Source: CALNXN01 sp942490645
Lineage (GTDB): Bacteria; Pseudomonadota; Alphaproteobacteria; Rhodobacterales; Rhodobacteraceae
DNA length: 64,000 bases
Assembly: GCA_942490645.1 (NCBI GenBank)
Contig: CALNXN010000011.1
Location: 62,001-126,000 of the forward strand
Direction of reading: 5' to 3'
Shown here: positions 1 through 7,979 of the stretch, one piece after another
Numbering within the stretch: the stretch's first letter is position 1
Layout: each line of letters starts with the position of its first letter
Position numbers and translations under genes: made by a program
Notes under the pieces: model-generated
The model's input: the letters and a program-made list of their open reading frames with translations, nothing else
Database searches by the model: none
What the model was told of the DNA's origin: nothing

Positions 1-995
1 AACTGACCCATCACGCGGGCAAGGTCGTTCATCCGGTTGGAAAATCCCCATTCATTGTCATACCAGCTGACGACGCGGACCATGCCGCCTTCGGTTACGG
101 TGGTCTGGGCCGCAGCAAAACAAGATGAATGCGGGTCGTGGTTGAAATCGACCGACACCAGAGGATCATCTTCATAAGAGAGCACACCTGCCATGGGCCC
201 GGTGGCGGCCGCGCGGATGGCCTCGTTGACGGCGGCGACGGTTGCCGGAGTGCGGGGCATGAAGGTCAGATCAACAAGCGAGACATTTGCCGTCGGCACG
301 CGGATGGCCGACCCTTCGATCCGCCCGGCCATTTCCGGCAGAACCAGAGAGAGCGCCCTGGCCGCCCCTGTCGATGTGGGGATCATCGAAACCGCGGCTG
401 CGCGGGCGCGGTAGAGATCGCTATGCGCCGTGTCATGGGTCGGCTGATCACCAGTGTAGGCGTGAACGGTCGTCATATATCCGGTCTCGATGCCAAACGC
501 GTCATGAAGCACCGATACGACCGGAGCGAGGCAATTCGTCGTGCAGGACGCGGCGGAGATAATCACATCCTGCGCGCCGATGCCCTGATGGTTGACCCCA
601 TAGACCACCGTTTTGTCGGCGTCCTTACCGGGCGCGGATACCAGCACGCGCTTTGCCCCGTTCTTGAGGTGCAGAGCCGCTTTTGCGCGATCTTTGAACA
701 CGCCGGTACATTCGTAAACGACGTCGACGTCGCCCCACGGCAGATCCTCGGGCGCGCGGATCGCGGTCAGGCGGATGCGGTGGCCATTCAGTACCATCGT
801 ATCGCCATCTAATGAGATTTCTGCAGTCAGCCGACCATGAACACTGTCGTATTTCAGCAGGTGCAGCAGTGTTTCTGCGGGGGCCAGATCATTGATCGCC
901 ACGACCTCAAGATCGTTGGCGCCGGTTTCCAAAATCGCGCGCAGTGTGCAGCGCCCGATGCGGCCAAATCCGTTGATTGCAATCTTGGTTGTCAT
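1..995 (-). CDS. gap: Type I glyceraldehyde-3-phosphate dehydrogenase, 3' end cut by the window edge
   Basis: Cytosolic glycolytic/gluconeogenic enzyme oxidising glyceraldehyde-3-phosphate to 1,3-bisphosphoglycerate with NAD(P)+. The N-terminus reads MTTKIAINGFGRIGR, the Rossmann dinucleotide-binding start typical of GapA. The catalytic cysteine lies in SCTTNC (coding bases near 530-550), and the C-terminal WYDNEWGFSNRM block is present near base 40-70. The ATG at 993-995 is preceded by CAGGAGAT at good spacing. 331 codons are inside the window; the family is about 333 residues, so only a few terminal residues and the stop are missing. An operator-like palindrome lies about 36 bp upstream of the start. 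Identification is secure. Confidence 0.96.
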   Translation of the reverse strand, partial: MTTKIAINGFGRIGRCTLRAILETGANDLEVVAINDLAPAETLLHLLKYDSVHGRLTAEISLDGDTMVLNGHRIRLTAIRAPEDLPWGDVDVVYECTGVFKDRAKAALHLKNGAKRVLVSAPGKDADKTVVYGVNHQGIGAQDVIISAASCTTNCLAPVVSVLHDAFGIETGYMTTVHAYTGDQPTHDTAHSDLYRARAAAVSMIPTSTGAARALSLVLPEMAGRIEGSAIRVPTANVSLVDLTFMPRTPATVAAVNEAIRAAATGPMAGVLSYEDDPLVSVDFNHDPHSSCFAAAQTTVTEGGMVRVVSWYDNEWGFSNRMNDLARVMGQ

Positions 996-1030
996 GATCA
1001 GATCTCCTGAATAGGGTCGTTTCAAGCTTT

Positions 1031-1042
1031 GTTAGCGCTATC
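1031..1042. promoter_or_regulatory. Near-perfect palindrome upstream of gap, LacI-family operator-like
   Basis: GTTAGCGCTATC is one base from the perfect palindrome GTTAGCGCTAAC and lies 36 bp upstream of the gap start. A TTAGCGCTAA-type site is, from memory, the kind bound by the CceR-type LacI-family regulator of central carbon metabolism in Rhodobacterales. Assigning it to that regulator is inference. Confidence 0.4.
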
Positions 1043-1107
1043 ATTAATCGTGTCGTACCCGATTCAATACCGCGATGCAATGACCTGGCAGGTCGCGCCC
1101 CAGCATC

Positions 1108-1878
1108 TCAGGCGTAGATGAGATTTCGCGCATAGGGAAGCAAGGCCGCGTGACGGTCATTCAAATCCTGTGCCAAGGCAAGATGCTGACGTCCAAAACC
1201 GACCTTGCGGTCCATCGGATCCATCTTGGTTTTGATTTGCAGCTTTCGCGCAATCGCTTCCGGCCCCCAAGGGCTGAACGCGTACCACCAAATGCCCAAA
1301 TCACGGGGCTTGATGTTGACTAACCCAGGCAAATTCGATGCGTGACGTCCGGGCCGATATGATCCTATTTTGTAATTGTGCAGCGTCCGCGTCCGGCTCG
1401 GTTCGCGGTACCAGTCAAAATTCAACTCATAGAAGGGAACATCGGTTTCCCAGGCGCCCATGCTTTTCTGGGCCACCAGCGGAAGCGCTGGGTCAGCAAT
1501 GGTATCAGGGTCGGTATCGACCATCACGGCACCGGGAATACGCCCACCGTTGAACTCTCTTTCCATCAGGAAATGGGTGACATTGTCGATCTGACGACCC
1601 ACCAGAAACTCTGTTGTGTTCAGCACCAGCTTCCAGCAATTCTCAAATCGCTCCTCGTGCTTCATCACCTCAAAGTCGCACATGATACCCGAAAATGTTA
1701 GGTGTTCAGAAGTCACGATTTCCCAGCCGGGCACAAGCTCCCGGCAAATCTCGACAGAAGCATCCGTCGAACGATAGTCGATCAAGACGCCATGATCGAA
1801 GATCTCGCGGTGATGTTTCAGCCACCAAGGCAGCAGGTATTCCTCGTTGAAAAAGTGCGAGATCAACAGCCTTTTCAT
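1108..1878 (-). CDS. Glycosyltransferase family 2-like protein
   Basis: Probable cytoplasmic glycosyltransferase, 256 residues, last gene of the minus-strand arm of the polysaccharide locus. It opens with MKRLLISHFFNEEYLLPWW and then has IDYRSTDASVEIC, the pattern of the GT2_4 type (NEE..L..W...HH....D.G..IDY.STD). Such enzymes are usually soluble and work on surface glycans; donor and acceptor cannot be told. The ATG at 1876-1878 follows the upstream methyltransferase stop after one base, so translation is probably coupled. A longer in-frame reading upstream only overlaps the methyltransferase and is not needed. Confidence 0.75.
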   Translation of the reverse strand: MKRLLISHFFNEEYLLPWWLKHHREIFDHGVLIDYRSTDASVEICRELVPGWEIVTSEHLTFSGIMCDFEVMKHEERFENCWKLVLNTTEFLVGRQIDNVTHFLMEREFNGGRIPGAVMVDTDPDTIADPALPLVAQKSMGAWETDVPFYELNFDWYREPSRTRTLHNYKIGSYRPGRHASNLPGLVNIKPRDLGIWWYAFSPWGPEAIARKLQIKTKMDPMDRKVGFGRQHLALAQDLNDRHAALLPYARNLIYA

Positions 1879-1879
1879 G

Positions 1880-3121
1880 TCAAAGGACCCGCAGGTTGGG
1901 TTGATGCACGACCAATACAACGCGCTGCGCCATTTCTGATTCGTCAAGTGTGGCCCTGACTTTGGCCGCCAGTTCGTCGGCAAAATTCCACGCACCAATC
2001 AAAAGAACCACGTCATGATCCATGTCCAAAAGACTGCGGAGCGGTTCGATCGGGCGATCCGCGCCGGGGACAAAGCGCCCTATCTTCAAAGGGGCTTCGT
2101 CAAGGAAAAGATCCGGCACAATTCCGGCAGCGTTGATGAAGGTCAGCGCTTTGGCTGCCACGCCCAAAAGACCAACCCGAAAACCTTTGGCGCGGTATTT
2201 CTCCAGTAATTCGCGTGTCTCGGTCATGCGGATAATGGCCGTATCGGTAAACTGCGTGTAAGCGGCTGCGGCGTCTGCATCAGAGACATCGCGGCGCAAC
2301 ATCGGCGCAGGATAGGGCGGTTGTGAGACCAGGAAATCCCCCTCGAAAGTGACATGCGCTTCGGCCTCCCCCGATTTGCGCAGGGCGAAGACAAAGCTCG
2401 TCCCGTGCACAGAAACCAAGTCAAAACGCTGCAGAGACAGCCCCGCTGTTCGGGCCAACGCCTCCATCGAACGCACCGAGTAGAAGGAATAATGCTCATG
2501 GTAAATCGTGTCGAACTCTCCGTTCTCGATCATATGCGCCTGACTGGTTTGGATGAGCGCGATACCCCCCGGACGCAGCGCATCGGCCACACCGGCCATG
2601 AAGCCGCGTGGATTTGGTGTATGGGCGATCACATTCATTGCAACAATCAAATCAACGGGTTCTGCCGGGCGCACATCGGGGAAGAACCCGCACAGGATGT
2701 TGTGACCCTTGTCTTCCGCAACCTTGCATAGGTTCTTTGCCGGATCGACACCGATTGCAGAGACCCCGTGATCACGAAATGCGTCAAGGAGGCAGCCATC
2801 ATTTGACGCAAGCTCCAGTACAGTGATGTCGCGCCCCAGACTGGACACCACTGCGCCTGCGAACCAATCGAAAAAGGCCCGCAATGTCTGACTGGTCCCG
2901 CTGGCGTAGAGATAATCGACAAAGATGTCCTCGGGGTCCGCGAAATCCAGCAGTTGCCCATGCGTGCACCCCGGACACCAGCCGAACCGCAAGGGATAGC
3001 GTGTGAAAGGGGCCGTTCGGGTTTCAATCAGAGCGTTGGCCATGGCTTGGCGACCAAGATCAAGCAGGGGCCGAAGCCGCGTTCCGCAAATCGCGCATTC
3101 GGTTTGTTGTTTCGTGCTCAT
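1880..3121 (-). CDS. Zn-binding SAM-dependent C-methyltransferase
   Basis: Predicted sugar C-methyltransferase of the TylC3/NovU type, 413 residues, probably adding a methyl group to a nucleotide-linked keto-sugar. The three-part architecture is readable. The N-terminal zinc module has CAICG at residues 9-13 and WCPGC near 48. The central Rossmann SAM domain has VLELASNDG. The C-terminal domain has GVAAKALTFINAAGI, matching the G..AKG.T..N...I motif of this family. The start is taken at MSTKQQTEC because its ATGA overlaps the upstream SDR stop by 4 bp. It sits between an SDR and a glycosyltransferase, consistent with making a branched sugar. The exact substrate is unknown. Confidence 0.85.
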   Translation of the reverse strand: MSTKQQTECAICGTRLRPLLDLGRQAMANALIETRTAPFTRYPLRFGWCPGCTHGQLLDFADPEDIFVDYLYASGTSQTLRAFFDWFAGAVVSSLGRDITVLELASNDGCLLDAFRDHGVSAIGVDPAKNLCKVAEDKGHNILCGFFPDVRPAEPVDLIVAMNVIAHTPNPRGFMAGVADALRPGGIALIQTSQAHMIENGEFDTIYHEHYSFYSVRSMEALARTAGLSLQRFDLVSVHGTSFVFALRKSGEAEAHVTFEGDFLVSQPPYPAPMLRRDVSDADAAAAYTQFTDTAIIRMTETRELLEKYRAKGFRVGLLGVAAKALTFINAAGIVPDLFLDEAPLKIGRFVPGADRPIEPLRSLLDMDHDVVLLIGAWNFADELAAKVRATLDESEMAQRVVLVVHQPNLRVL

Positions 3122-3999
3122 GACGCAGTACCTTGAACGGCGGCGCAGAACGCAGCGCACTGCTCCGCCAACGACCGCCCGGCAAACGGGCCGAGCGTGC
3201 TTTGCGCAAGATCGGTATTCATGCGGAACGAATAGGTGGCACTGTCTCCACCCTGATATAGCGGCACGGAGTGATATCGTGCGATCTGGCTGGCGATTTC
3301 ACCTATCTGAATATTGTAGCTGGCCAGATTGACGAATTGCCCCGGCAAGGAATTTGCCTGCAAAAGGCCATCTATCGCCAACGCCAGATCTTCCAGAAAC
3401 AACAGGCTGCGCCAGGCCTGTGTGTTGGTCACGGTGACTGCACCATCCCTCAAGGCGCTGATGTTCATCGCGTTGAAAATCAGCTCAGGTCGAAGTGCTG
3501 GACTCATCCCGCAGACGGTTCCCAGACGCAGGCCCATCGTGTTGGTGCAAAAAGTACCGACTAGCGCATCGAATGCCGCCTTGGAGCTGTCATAGGCATT
3601 CAGTGACGCGATCACTGCCTCCCCCTCCTTCAACTCGGGAGGCACCGCGCCTGCCACGCTGGGCACGGAATAAAGGCTGGCAGTGCTGGCATAAATAAAA
3701 GGAACCTTGACCGGACGGCGGCGGGCAAACTTGAGTAGATCAAAGCAGTTGTTCTGAACAGCACCTTCAGGATCAGCCATCGATTTTTGGACGCTGGAAT
3801 GCCCCGCAAACCAAAGGATGGCGTCCTGTTCATTTAGAACGGCCTGATCTAGGTCTTGATAGGGTTTCTCGATCACGCGTGCGGCGCGTGTGTGTGCTTG
3901 AATGCGCCGCGCGCAGATCGTCAGGTCGTGCCCTCTGCGAACCAGATGATCTGCCAGATAGGTGCCAATGTACCCGTGGCCAATCAGCAAAATACGCAT
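3118..3999 (-). CDS. NAD-dependent epimerase/dehydratase (extended SDR)
   Basis: Cytoplasmic nucleotide-sugar epimerase, reductase or dehydratase, 293 residues. The N-terminus MRILLIGHGYIGTYLADHL carries the GxxGxxG cofactor loop. A Ser-rich STASLYS segment is followed by Y-D-S-S-K (the YxxxK catalytic pair). It overlaps the next gene, a C-methyltransferase, by 4 bp, and follows the kpsM-like permease by 88 bp on the same strand. The pairing suggests the SDR reduces or epimerises the keto-sugar that the methyltransferase modifies; that role is inferred from neighbourhood only. Confidence 0.82.
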   Translation of the reverse strand: MRILLIGHGYIGTYLADHLVRRGHDLTICARRIQAHTRAARVIEKPYQDLDQAVLNEQDAILWFAGHSSVQKSMADPEGAVQNNCFDLLKFARRRPVKVPFIYASTASLYSVPSVAGAVPPELKEGEAVIASLNAYDSSKAAFDALVGTFCTNTMGLRLGTVCGMSPALRPELIFNAMNISALRDGAVTVTNTQAWRSLLFLEDLALAIDGLLQANSLPGQFVNLASYNIQIGEIASQIARYHSVPLYQGGDSATYSFRMNTDLAQSTLGPFAGRSLAEQCAAFCAAVQGTAS

Positions 4000-4087
4000 A
4001 TATCAAACTGCCTTGCGAAAGGTTTCAACCTTGGTGGTACCACGGGCACACCCAGACACAACCTGAAACTGTATGCCCCGATCTGCC

Positions 4088-4891
4088 TCAGCGGTTTAGA
4101 ATATCCCGGTTGTATCGGTAAAGGAACACCAGCCCGAAAACACAGCAGACAGCCGACAGACCAAAAACATATGTCGGCGACACCAGATCCGCCTCATAGC
4201 TGGGATAATACCCGCGCCGCATTTCCGCGACCACATGAACAAGCGGATTGTAGGCAAGGATTGAGCGGTAAGGTTCGGGAAGGCTCTCGGGCAGAAAGAA
4301 GATACACGAAACGATAAAGAGCGGGCGGTTCAAGATCGTCCAAATGCGCAGCCAAACGGGAAAAGCGGAAACCAAATAGCAATTGAGCGTTCCGATGCCC
4401 AAACCAAGTGCTGCGGCCATGGTCAGGCTCAAAACGATCGCGGGCAGGTTGATAATGATCTGCAGATCAAAAACGGTGACAATTCCGACAAAGATGATCG
4501 CCACAACCATTAGCTGCGTGATGGCATTCAGGATAAACCGCGCCAGAATGGCGTCGATATACGTCACCCTCGGATAAAACAGCAGCGGCTTTGAAAACTG
4601 GATGGATTGCGAGATTTTGAGCGACAGATCCGTGTACATCATGAAGGGCAAAAGCCCCGTTGCATAAAACAGAGCAAAGTTGGCCCCCAGAGGCGGGCTG
4701 CGAAATGCCAATGAGAATGCAAAGGTCAGCAACGCCGTGCCTGCGATTGGTTCCACGATCGCCCAAACATACCCCCCGGGCGACCGGCCGTAAGTTGTTG
4801 TCATTTCTCGCAAGATCAGCGCCATAACGGTTCGCCCAAATTGCATCAAGCGCGCTGAACCAGAGACCGTCCTGCGTTGCGCTGTGTCCAT
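4088..4891 (-). CDS. kpsM: ABC-2 type capsule/polysaccharide export permease (KpsM/CtrC/BexB type)
   Basis: Inner-membrane permease half of an ABC exporter moving lipid-linked polysaccharide out of the cytoplasm, about 267 residues from MDTAQRR. About six hydrophobic segments are visible (for example ALLTFAFSLAF, QLMVVAIIFVGIVTVF, VFGLSAVCCVFGLVFLY). The YGRSPGGYVWAIVEP block before the first one is typical of this family. The start is uncertain: TTG at 4927 and ATG at 4918 lack a ribosome site, while ATG at 4891 has GGAA about 8 bases upstream. It is divergent from the matching kpsE and kpsT genes, an unusual split of the usual kpsMT pair. Confidence 0.85.
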   Translation of the reverse strand: MDTAQRRTVSGSARLMQFGRTVMALILREMTTTYGRSPGGYVWAIVEPIAGTALLTFAFSLAFRSPPLGANFALFYATGLLPFMMYTDLSLKISQSIQFSKPLLFYPRVTYIDAILARFILNAITQLMVVAIIFVGIVTVFDLQIIINLPAIVLSLTMAAALGLGIGTLNCYLVSAFPVWLRIWTILNRPLFIVSCIFFLPESLPEPYRSILAYNPLVHVVAEMRRGYYPSYEADLVSPTYVFGLSAVCCVFGLVFLYRYNRDILNR

Positions 4892-5042
4892 GAAGAATTC
4901 CAAGCCGCGTATGATCATCCGTTGCAAGGATTGAGTTTATGCCTTTCACCACATGGCGTATACCCGTAAACTGCAAGCACCGCAGGCAAAATCGACCCGT
5001 TTGGCAACCGAGCCCGGACGCAGGAAAAAAGAAAAACATAGC

Positions 5043-6257
5043 ATGGCGCATTCTGACTCCCCCAGCACCCCGGCATCGAGCGAACCTGTCCTGTTTCAGC
5101 ATTCCAACAGTGACGCCCCGACCCGGCCTATTCCTATCGCCACCCCGGCGCGACCAAAGCGCCGGCACCGTGGCATCGCGGCCAGTTTTGTCGCGTTGGT
5201 CATCGTGCCGATCAGCCTGATCATTGGGTATCTTTACCTGATTGCAGACGAACAGTTTGCGTCCCGCGTGGGGTTTTCCGTTCGGAGTGAGGAAATCGCA
5301 TCTCCGATGGAACTTTTGGGCGGCCTCACCGCACTGTCATCCGGCACGTCCAAGGATGCTGACGTTCTTTTCGAGTATATAGGCTCGCAAAATATCGTCG
5401 AACGTATCAACGACCGCATTGACCTTGCATCTTTGTACAGCAAGCCGGAGTTCGACCCCGTTTTTGCCTATGACGACAGCGGAACAATTGAAGACCTGAT
5501 CGAGTTCTGGGCTCGCATGGTCAAGGTCAACTATGATGCAGGCACCGGCTTGATCGAAATCAGAGCCAATGCCTTTTCGGCAGAAGATGCCAAATTGATC
5601 GCGCGCGAAATATTTGTCGCCAGTTCAGACAGAATAAACATGCTGTCCGCAATCGCCCGCGACGACATCACGCGCTATTCCAAAGAAGAGCTTAACAATT
5701 CGGTGGAGTTGTTGAAATCCGCAAGACAGGCTATGGCAAAGTTTCGCAATGAAACGCAGATTGTTGATCCGAGTGCGGACATCGAAGGCCAAATGGGCTT
5801 GTTGACCAGCCTTCAGGCCCAATTGTCCGAAGCGCTCATCGAATCCGATCTGCTGTCTGACACCACCCGCACAGTTGACCCCCGCCTTCAGGAGGTCACA
5901 CGGCGCATCCAGGTCATCAACAAGCGGATTGATGAAGAGCGCCGCAAATTTGGTTTGTCCACGTCTCAAGACGGCGACAGTGGCGCGTTCTCCGATCTAC
6001 TCGCTCAATATGAGGAATTGGCCATCGATCTGGAATTTGCTCAGGAATCCTATTTGCTAGCTCGCGGCTCGTACAACACGGCGCTGGCCGAATCGAGGCG
6101 CCAGAGCCGATACCTTGCAGCCTACATCGAGCCTACACTGGCACAGCGCGCCGAGTATCCCAAACGCGCCATGTTGTCCGCTCTTTCTGCGCTTTTCCTG
6201 TTATTGGGATGGTCTATCATGATATTGATCTACTATAGCCTGAAGGACCGCAGGTAG
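5043..6257 (+). CDS. kpsE: Capsule polysaccharide export inner-membrane protein (KpsE/BexC/CtrB type)
   Basis: Polysaccharide co-polymerase-like membrane adaptor, thought to bridge the ABC exporter to the outer-membrane channel. It has a Pro/Ser-rich cytoplasmic tail and a first membrane segment (ASFVALVIVPISLIIGYLYL). A long periplasmic region with coiled-coil-like helices follows (KEELNNSVELLKSARQAM, QVINKRIDEERRK). A second membrane segment lies near the C-terminus (LSALFLLLGWSIMILIYY). The start is not decided: ATG at 4953 is in frame and adds 30 basic residues, and neither start has a clear ribosome site. It is followed 10 bp later by kpsT. Confidence 0.87.
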   Translation: MAHSDSPSTPASSEPVLFQHSNSDAPTRPIPIATPARPKRRHRGIAASFVALVIVPISLIIGYLYLIADEQFASRVGFSVRSEEIASPMELLGGLTALSSGTSKDADVLFEYIGSQNIVERINDRIDLASLYSKPEFDPVFAYDDSGTIEDLIEFWARMVKVNYDAGTGLIEIRANAFSAEDAKLIAREIFVASSDRINMLSAIARDDITRYSKEELNNSVELLKSARQAMAKFRNETQIVDPSADIEGQMGLLTSLQAQLSEALIESDLLSDTTRTVDPRLQEVTRRIQVINKRIDEERRKFGLSTSQDGDSGAFSDLLAQYEELAIDLEFAQESYLLARGSYNTALAESRRQSRYLAAYIEPTLAQRAEYPKRAMLSALSALFLLLGWSIMILIYYSLKDRR

Positions 6258-6267
6258 GCAGCGCGCT

Positions 6268-6924
6268 GTGATTCAACTCGAGAACCTTACCAAAGTCTAC
6301 TATCAGGGAGGGCAACGGACTGTCGTCGCCGACGGTATTTCAGTAACCTTGCCTGGCCAAACCAGTATTGCCCTGATGGGGCGCAATGGCTCAGGCAAGT
6401 CCAGTCTTTTGCGCATGATTGCCGGAACGATGGACCCAACTGAAGGCCGGATCATATCGGATGGCAGAATTTCTTGGCCCGTGGGATTTGCGGGCAATTT
6501 TCATCCGGACCTGTCCGGAGCCCAAAACACCCGTTTCATTGCCCGCGTTTACGGCGTGGATACGGACGAATTGATCGCTTATGTTGCTGATTTTTCGGAA
6601 CTGGGCCAGCATCTTGATCTTCCCTTCGGTACCTATTCATCGGGCATGCGGTCGCGTTTGGCTTTTGGCGTATCGATGGGCATCGACTTTGATACTTATC
6701 TTGTCGATGAAGTCACTTCAGTGGGCGATGCATCCTTTCGCCGAAAAAGCGCAAATGTGTTTCGCGAACGCATGGCCTCTCGGGGGGCAGTCGTTGTGTC
6801 CCATTCCATCGGTACCATAAGGGAACTTTGTTCAGCCGGCGCTGTCATCGACAAAGGCAAGCTTCAGTATTTTGACGATCTTGAGGAGGCAATTGCATTG
6901 CACAACACGAACATGGGAGAATGA
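6268..6924 (+). CDS. kpsT: Capsule polysaccharide export ATPase (KpsT/CtrD/BexA type)
   Basis: ATPase subunit that powers polysaccharide export with the KpsM-like permease, 218 residues, peripheral on the inner membrane. Walker A is GRNGSGKSS (residues 38-46), the shortened ABC signature is SSGMRSR (about 123-129), and Walker B is YLVDEVTS (about 143-150). The F-x-P-x-L-S-G region before the signature is characteristic of the KpsT/TagH group. The start is GTG at 6268, ten bases after the kpsE stop. It lacks the long C-terminal carbohydrate-binding domain of Wzt-type ATPases, fitting a capsule-like (group 2) rather than O-antigen Wzt system. Confidence 0.92.
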   Translation: MIQLENLTKVYYQGGQRTVVADGISVTLPGQTSIALMGRNGSGKSSLLRMIAGTMDPTEGRIISDGRISWPVGFAGNFHPDLSGAQNTRFIARVYGVDTDELIAYVADFSELGQHLDLPFGTYSSGMRSRLAFGVSMGIDFDTYLVDEVTSVGDASFRRKSANVFRERMASRGAVVVSHSIGTIRELCSAGAVIDKGKLQYFDDLEEAIALHNTNMGE

Positions 6925-6927
6925 TAT

Positions 6928-7857
6928 ATGGCACTGCCACGATCCTGCGTTATTCTTGCTATGCACAACGGTGCTGCGCACCTTACCGAACAATTGCAAA
7001 GCTATCGTGAGCAGACCCAGCCTCCTCGGTGGGTAGTCGCCAGCGATGACGGGTCCACAGACGGATCCGCTGAAGTAGTCCGAGACTTTTTTGACAAATG
7101 GCCGGCTTGTACGCTGATCCTGTGCGATGGTCCGTGCAAAGGATATGCGGCAAATTTCCTCCATCTGATCGCACATATTCCATCAGATGCAGATTTCGTG
7201 GCGCTATCAGATCAAGACGATGTCTGGTTGCCTGAAAAGATCGAACGCGCTGTGGCTGCGATGTCAGTTCAGCCCGCTGACAGGCCCTGTCTATATGGCG
7301 CCGCCACTTGGGTTTGTGACGACAAGCTGCAAAACCGTACTTTGTCGCGTGTGACCAAGATAACACCCCAGTTTGAACACGCACTGACACAAAATTTTGC
7401 AGGCGGAAACACCATGATCCTGAACGCTGCTGGTATTGGCTTGCTCAAGGCGGCCGCGACATGTGTTCAAAGCGTCCCAGTTCATGATTGGTGGATCTAC
7501 CAGATTGTCTCAGGTGCTGGCGGGTATGTCACCTTCGATGAGGCACCTTGCCTGCTATACCGCCAACACAGCACCAACCAGATCGGAGCAAACGACGGAT
7601 TGCCCGCAATGCTGCGACGTTTCCGAGAGATGATCCGTGGCACATACCGGGACTGGAACACAGCCAACCTGGCCGCCTTGGATGCTTGCGCTGACCTCTT
7701 GACCCCAAAGGCACGCCGCATGGTCGATGATGTGAGAGCTGCACGCACCCAAGGCCCATTTTCCCGCCTGCGGACCCTGCGTAGGAACCGACTGGTCCGA
7801 CAAGGTATTATCGGCCAAACCGGGCTTTGGGTGTCTATGCTTTTGAACCGCTTTTAG
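6928..7857 (+). CDS. GT2 glycosyltransferase, rhamnosyltransferase-like
   Basis: Predicted cytoplasmic glycosyltransferase, 309 residues, GT-A fold. The nucleotide-sugar site is visible as VASDDGSTDGS (residues 36-46), and the metal-binding region as LSDQDDVWLPEK (about 94-105). The DQDDVW form is common in rhamnosyltransferases of O-antigen and capsule loci, which would fit the rfb operon about 9 kb downstream; substrate choice is inference. The ATG follows the kpsT stop by 3 bp, with GGGAGAA inside the end of kpsT as ribosome site. Confidence 0.85.
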   Translation: MALPRSCVILAMHNGAAHLTEQLQSYREQTQPPRWVVASDDGSTDGSAEVVRDFFDKWPACTLILCDGPCKGYAANFLHLIAHIPSDADFVALSDQDDVWLPEKIERAVAAMSVQPADRPCLYGAATWVCDDKLQNRTLSRVTKITPQFEHALTQNFAGGNTMILNAAGIGLLKAAATCVQSVPVHDWWIYQIVSGAGGYVTFDEAPCLLYRQHSTNQIGANDGLPAMLRRFREMIRGTYRDWNTANLAALDACADLLTPKARRMVDDVRAARTQGPFSRLRTLRRNRLVRQGIIGQTGLWVSMLLNRF

Positions 7858-7979
7858 GGCGCGCTCAGAAAAAACCTGCCGTCCATTCTCACAAATTACA
7901 ATGCAAAGTTGCGTTCCCCGACAAGTACGCTAATAACGATCCTCAACGCGGGACCGCGTACAAAGGAGTCCTCTCTGAC

